Of a DNA stretch of 64,000 bases, positions 61,437 through 64,000 are shown piece after piece. Under the pieces are notes generated by a model, which saw only the letters and a program-made list of their open reading frames with translations, had not been told where the DNA came from and searched no databases. The DNA is from Variovorax beijingensis (GTDB taxonomy: Bacteria > Pseudomonadota > Gammaproteobacteria > Burkholderiales > Burkholderiaceae_C). A program made the translations under genes and the position numbers. Each line of letters opens with the position of its first letter. The first letter of the stretch is position 1. The stretch covers positions 124,001 to 188,000 of the forward strand of contig NZ_RXFQ01000007.1 of the NCBI RefSeq assembly GCF_003951285.1. The letters run 5' to 3'.

Positions 61437-62441
61437 ATGCTTCGCTTCCTCCTCACGCGCGTGAGCCTGCTGGTGCCGACCTTCGTTGGCATGACGCTGC
61501 TTGCTTTTTTTCTGATCCGGCTGGTGCCGGGCGATCCCATCGAAACCATGGCCGGCGAACGCGGGATCGATCCCGAGCGCCATGCCCAGCTGCGCGCGGC
61601 CTACGGCTTCGACAAGCCGGTGATCGTGCAGTACGGCATCTACATCGGCCGCGTGCTGCATGGCGATCTCGGCAAGTCGCTCATCACGCAGGAATCGGTG
61701 GCCAGCGAATTCCTCGCGCTGTTCCCTGCCACGGTCGAGCTTGCCGCGTGCGCGATCGTCTTTGCGCTGCTGTTGGGGCTGCCGGCGGGCATCCTGGCGG
61801 CGGTGCGGCGCAATTCCATCTTCGACCATGGCGTGATGGCCACCTCGCTCACCGGCTATTCGATGCCGATCTTCTGGTGGGGGCTGCTGCTGATCCTGTT
61901 CTTCTCGGTGCAGCTGGGCTGGACGCCCGTGTCGGGCCGCATCTCGGTGCAGTACTTCGTCGAGCCTGAAACGGGCTTCCTCTTGATCGATGCGCTGCGC
62001 GCCGGCGACACCGGCGCTTTCTGGTCGGCGCTGCATCACCTGATCCTGCCGGCCATCGTGCTCGGCACCGTGCCGCTCGCGGTCATCGCGCGCATGACGC
62101 GCTCGGCCATGCTCGAGGTGCTGGGCGAAGACTACATCCGCACCGCGCGCGCCAAGGGCCTCTCGCGCCTTCGCGTGGTGGGGCTGCATGCGCTGCGCAA
62201 CGCGCTGATTCCGGTGGTCACGGTGATCGGGCTGCAGGTGGGCGTGCTCTTCACGGGCGCGATCCTCACCGAGACCATCTTCTCGTGGCCCGGCGTCGGC
62301 AAGTGGCTGATCGAGGCCATCGGCCGGCGCGACTATCCGGTGCTGCAGGGCGGCATGCTGCTGCTGGGCGGCATCGTGATGCTGGTCAACCTGCTGGTCG
62401 ACGTGACCTACGGCGTCATCAATCCACGCATCCGGCACTGA
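61437..62441 (+). CDS. Dipeptide/oligopeptide ABC transporter permease (DppB type)
   Basis: A 334-residue DppB/OppB-type permease with six membrane helices. The N-terminal [31 protein letters not shown], the EAA loop [35 protein letters not shown], and the C-terminal [15 protein letters not shown] are the family's landmarks. A binding-protein gene is not seen upstream, where fadD lies, so it must be downstream of the window or elsewhere. The next gene follows by 8 bp. Confidence 0.93.
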   Translation: MLRFLLTRVSLLVPTFVGMTLLAFFLIRLVPGDPIETMAGERGIDPERHAQLRAAYGFDKPVIVQYGIYIGRVLHGDLGKSLITQESVASEFLALFPATVELAACAIVFALLLGLPAGILAAVRRNSIFDHGVMATSLTGYSMPIFWWGLLLILFFSVQLGWTPVSGRISVQYFVEPETGFLLIDALRAGDTGAFWSALHHLILPAIVLGTVPLAVIARMTRSAMLEVLGEDYIRTARAKGLSRLRVVGLHALRNALIPVVTVIGLQVGVLFTGAILTETIFSWPGVGKWLIEAIGRRDYPVLQGGMLLLGGIVMLVNLLVDVTYGVINPRIRH

Positions 62442-62449
62442 CCGATCCC

Positions 62450-63352
62450 ATGGCAACGACACACGCAGTTTCGGGCAGCGCCGGGGGGTCAGCCCCCGGT
62501 CCCTGGCGCGAATTCTGGACCGCCTTCTCGGCCAACCGCGGCGCGGTGATCGGCCTTGCCACTGTCGCGCTGCTGCTGCTGGTCGCGCTGTTCGCGCCGT
62601 GGATCGCGCCGCATGCGCCCAACGAGACCAACAGCGCCGTCTTCCTGCTGCCGCCGGCATGGCAGCAGGGCGGCTCCGCAAGCTATCTGCTGGGCACCGA
62701 CGCCATCGGGCGCGACATTCTCTCGCGGCTGATGTACGGCGCGCGGCTGTCGTTGTCCATCGGCATCGCGGTGGTGGCGCTGTCGGTGGTCGTCGGCGTG
62801 GTGCTCGGTCTCGTCGCGGGCTTCTTTCGCGGTGTGCTGGAGATCGCGATCATGCGGCTGATGGACATCGTGCTCACGATGCCGAGCCTGCTGATGGCCA
62901 TCGTGATCGTCGCGATCCTCGGGCCGGGGCTGATCAACGCCATGGTCGCGGTGGCCATCGTCGTGCTGCCGCACTATGTGCGCATCACGCGCGCCGCGGT
63001 CATTGCCGAGATTTCGCGCGACTACGTGACCGCCGCGCGCGTGAGCGGCGCCGGCACGCTGCGCCTGATGCTCCGAGAAGTGCTGCCCAACTGCGCGGCG
63101 CCGCTGATCGTGCAGGCCTCGCTCGGCATCTCCACGGCCATCCTCGATGCCGCGGCGCTGGGTTTCATCGGTCTGGGCGCGCAGCCGCCGTCGCCCGAAT
63201 GGGGAACGATGCTGGCCGATGCGCGCGAGTTCGTGCTGCGCGCCTGGTGGGTCGTCACTTTCCCGGGGCTCGCGATCCTCGCGGCCGTGCTGGCCTTCAA
63301 CCTGCTCGGCGACGGCCTGCGCGATGCGCTCGACCCGAAGCTCAAGCGATGA
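62450..63352 (+). CDS. Dipeptide/oligopeptide ABC transporter permease (DppC type)
   Basis: A 300-residue DppC-type permease with the usual N-terminal helix ([29 protein letters not shown]), a periplasmic loop with [27 protein letters not shown], the EAA loop [26 protein letters not shown], and [25 protein letters not shown] near the end. ATG 62450 was chosen as the first in-frame Met after the DppB stop. The stop overlaps the next start by 4 nt (ATGA). Confidence 0.93.
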   Translation: MATTHAVSGSAGGSAPGPWREFWTAFSANRGAVIGLATVALLLLVALFAPWIAPHAPNETNSAVFLLPPAWQQGGSASYLLGTDAIGRDILSRLMYGARLSLSIGIAVVALSVVVGVVLGLVAGFFRGVLEIAIMRLMDIVLTMPSLLMAIVIVAILGPGLINAMVAVAIVVLPHYVRITRAAVIAEISRDYVTAARVSGAGTLRLMLREVLPNCAAPLIVQASLGISTAILDAAALGFIGLGAQPPSPEWGTMLADAREFVLRAWWVVTFPGLAILAAVLAFNLLGDGLRDALDPKLKR

Positions 63353-64000
63353 ACATGCTGCTGGACATCAAGGACCTGCACGTCGAGTTTCCGACGCAAG
63401 GCGGCGTGCTGCACGCCGTCGACGGCGTGAGCCTCACGCTCGAGGAGGGCGAGGTGCTCGGCATCGTCGGCGAATCGGGCTCGGGCAAGAGCGTGACGAT
63501 GATGGCGCTGATGGGCCTCGTGGGCTTTCCGGGCCGCGTGCGCGCGCAGCACATGCGCTTTGCGGGCAAGGAGCTGCTCGGCATCTCCGACAAGGCCCGC
63601 CGCGCGCTGGTCGGCAAGGAGGTGGCCATGATCTTCCAGGAGCCCACCACCAGCCTCAACCCCTGCTTCACCATCGGCTTCCAGCTGATGGAGACGCTGC
63701 GGCTGCATCTTCATCTGGACCGGCGCACAGCGATGAAGCGCGCGACCGAGCTGCTCGAGCAGGTCGGCATACCGGCCGCATCGTCGCGCCTGGGCAGCTA
63801 TCCGCACCAGCTCTCGGGCGGCATGAACCAGCGCGTGATGATCGCGATGGCCATTGCCTGCAATCCGCGCCTGTTGATCGCCGACGAGCCGACCACCGCG
63901 CTCGACGTGACGATCCAGGCGCAGATCCTCGACCTGCTGCGCGAGCTGCAGAAGGAGCGCGGCATGGCGCTGGTCCTCATCACGCACAACATGGGCGTGG
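63349..64000 (+). CDS. Dipeptide ABC transporter ATP-binding protein (DppD type), 3' end outside window
   Basis: The first 217 residues of a DppD/OppD-type ATPase. Walker A is [18 protein letters not shown], the signature [16 protein letters not shown], and Walker [17 protein letters not shown]. The oligopeptide-binding C-terminal domain with its Fe-S-like Cys region is cut off by the window. ATG 63349 overlaps the DppC stop. ATG 63355 is also possible. Confidence 0.93.
   Translation, partial: MNMLLDIKDLHVEFPTQGGVLHAVDGVSLTLEEGEVLGIVGESGSGKSVTMMALMGLVGFPGRVRAQHMRFAGKELLGISDKARRALVGKEVAMIFQEPTTSLNPCFTIGFQLMETLRLHLHLDRRTAMKRATELLEQVGIPAASSRLGSYPHQLSGGMNQRVMIAMAIACNPRLLIADEPTTALDVTIQAQILDLLRELQKERGMALVLITHNMGV

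Overview
The window is high-GC, gene-dense bacterial chromosome of betaproteobacterial type. The gene content points to Comamonadaceae, most likely Variovorax or a close relative. The signs are Bug-family binding proteins, a gentisate route for 3-hydroxybenzoate, phasin and other polyhydroxyalkanoate (PHA) granule proteins, several branched-chain-amino-acid type ABC systems, and G/C-rich wobble codons. This placement is an inference from content, not a database match. I see 58 well-supported or likely protein genes plus one weak small ORF. I see no rRNA, tRNA, CRISPR array, prophage or transposase.

Layout. 1-1708: end of an M20 amidohydrolase and an overlapping DUF2817 metallopeptidase. 1705-2829: orphan ABC binding protein, divergent from a molybdopterin oxidoreductase (2887-4977) that overlaps a lipoprotein peptidase and a PHA-granule protein. 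6507-10811: acyl-CoA and PHA block (CoA-transferase, acyl-CoA-binding protein, TPR-like protein, TetR regulator, phasin, thioesterase). 10905-18550: LysR regulator divergent from gentisate dioxygenase, fumarylpyruvate-hydrolase-like protein, 3-hydroxybenzoate 6-hydroxylase, two Bug binding proteins and a FAD oxidoreductase. 18646-22744: TesB thioesterase, an SDR without its catalytic Tyr/Lys, a SulP transporter behind a long leader, and a methyltransferase.

22755-27328 (minus strand) is a complete liv-type operon with four consecutive 4-nt gene overlaps and a clear promoter. Next come an orphan ATP-synthase c-subunit-like gene, a 108-bp inverted-repeat element, and a 1569-residue secreted diheme cytochrome built from beta-propeller, Ig-like, LamG, PKD and ricin-lectin modules. 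32944-42582 is the most interesting system: a divergent carbohydrate or polyol locus. An RbsABC-type transporter, aldo/keto reductase and DhnA-type aldolase lie on one strand. A FGGY kinase, a GlpD-like FAD dehydrogenase and a GntR/UTRA regulator lie on the other. The divergent promoter region carries repeated operator-like sites. The implied route is uptake, phosphorylation, flavin-linked oxidation and aldol cleavage; the substrate is not identifiable from sequence.

42590-64000 is mostly core genome: DMT exporter, uvrA and ssb (divergent), an orphan membrane histidine kinase, GFA and YebC proteins, a small secreted protein, an LLM oxidoreductase, mnmA, a Nudix hydrolase, a DUF4019 protein, an atypical response regulator, pntAA-pntAB-pntB transhydrogenase, fadD, and the first genes of a dipeptide ABC transporter cut by the window end.
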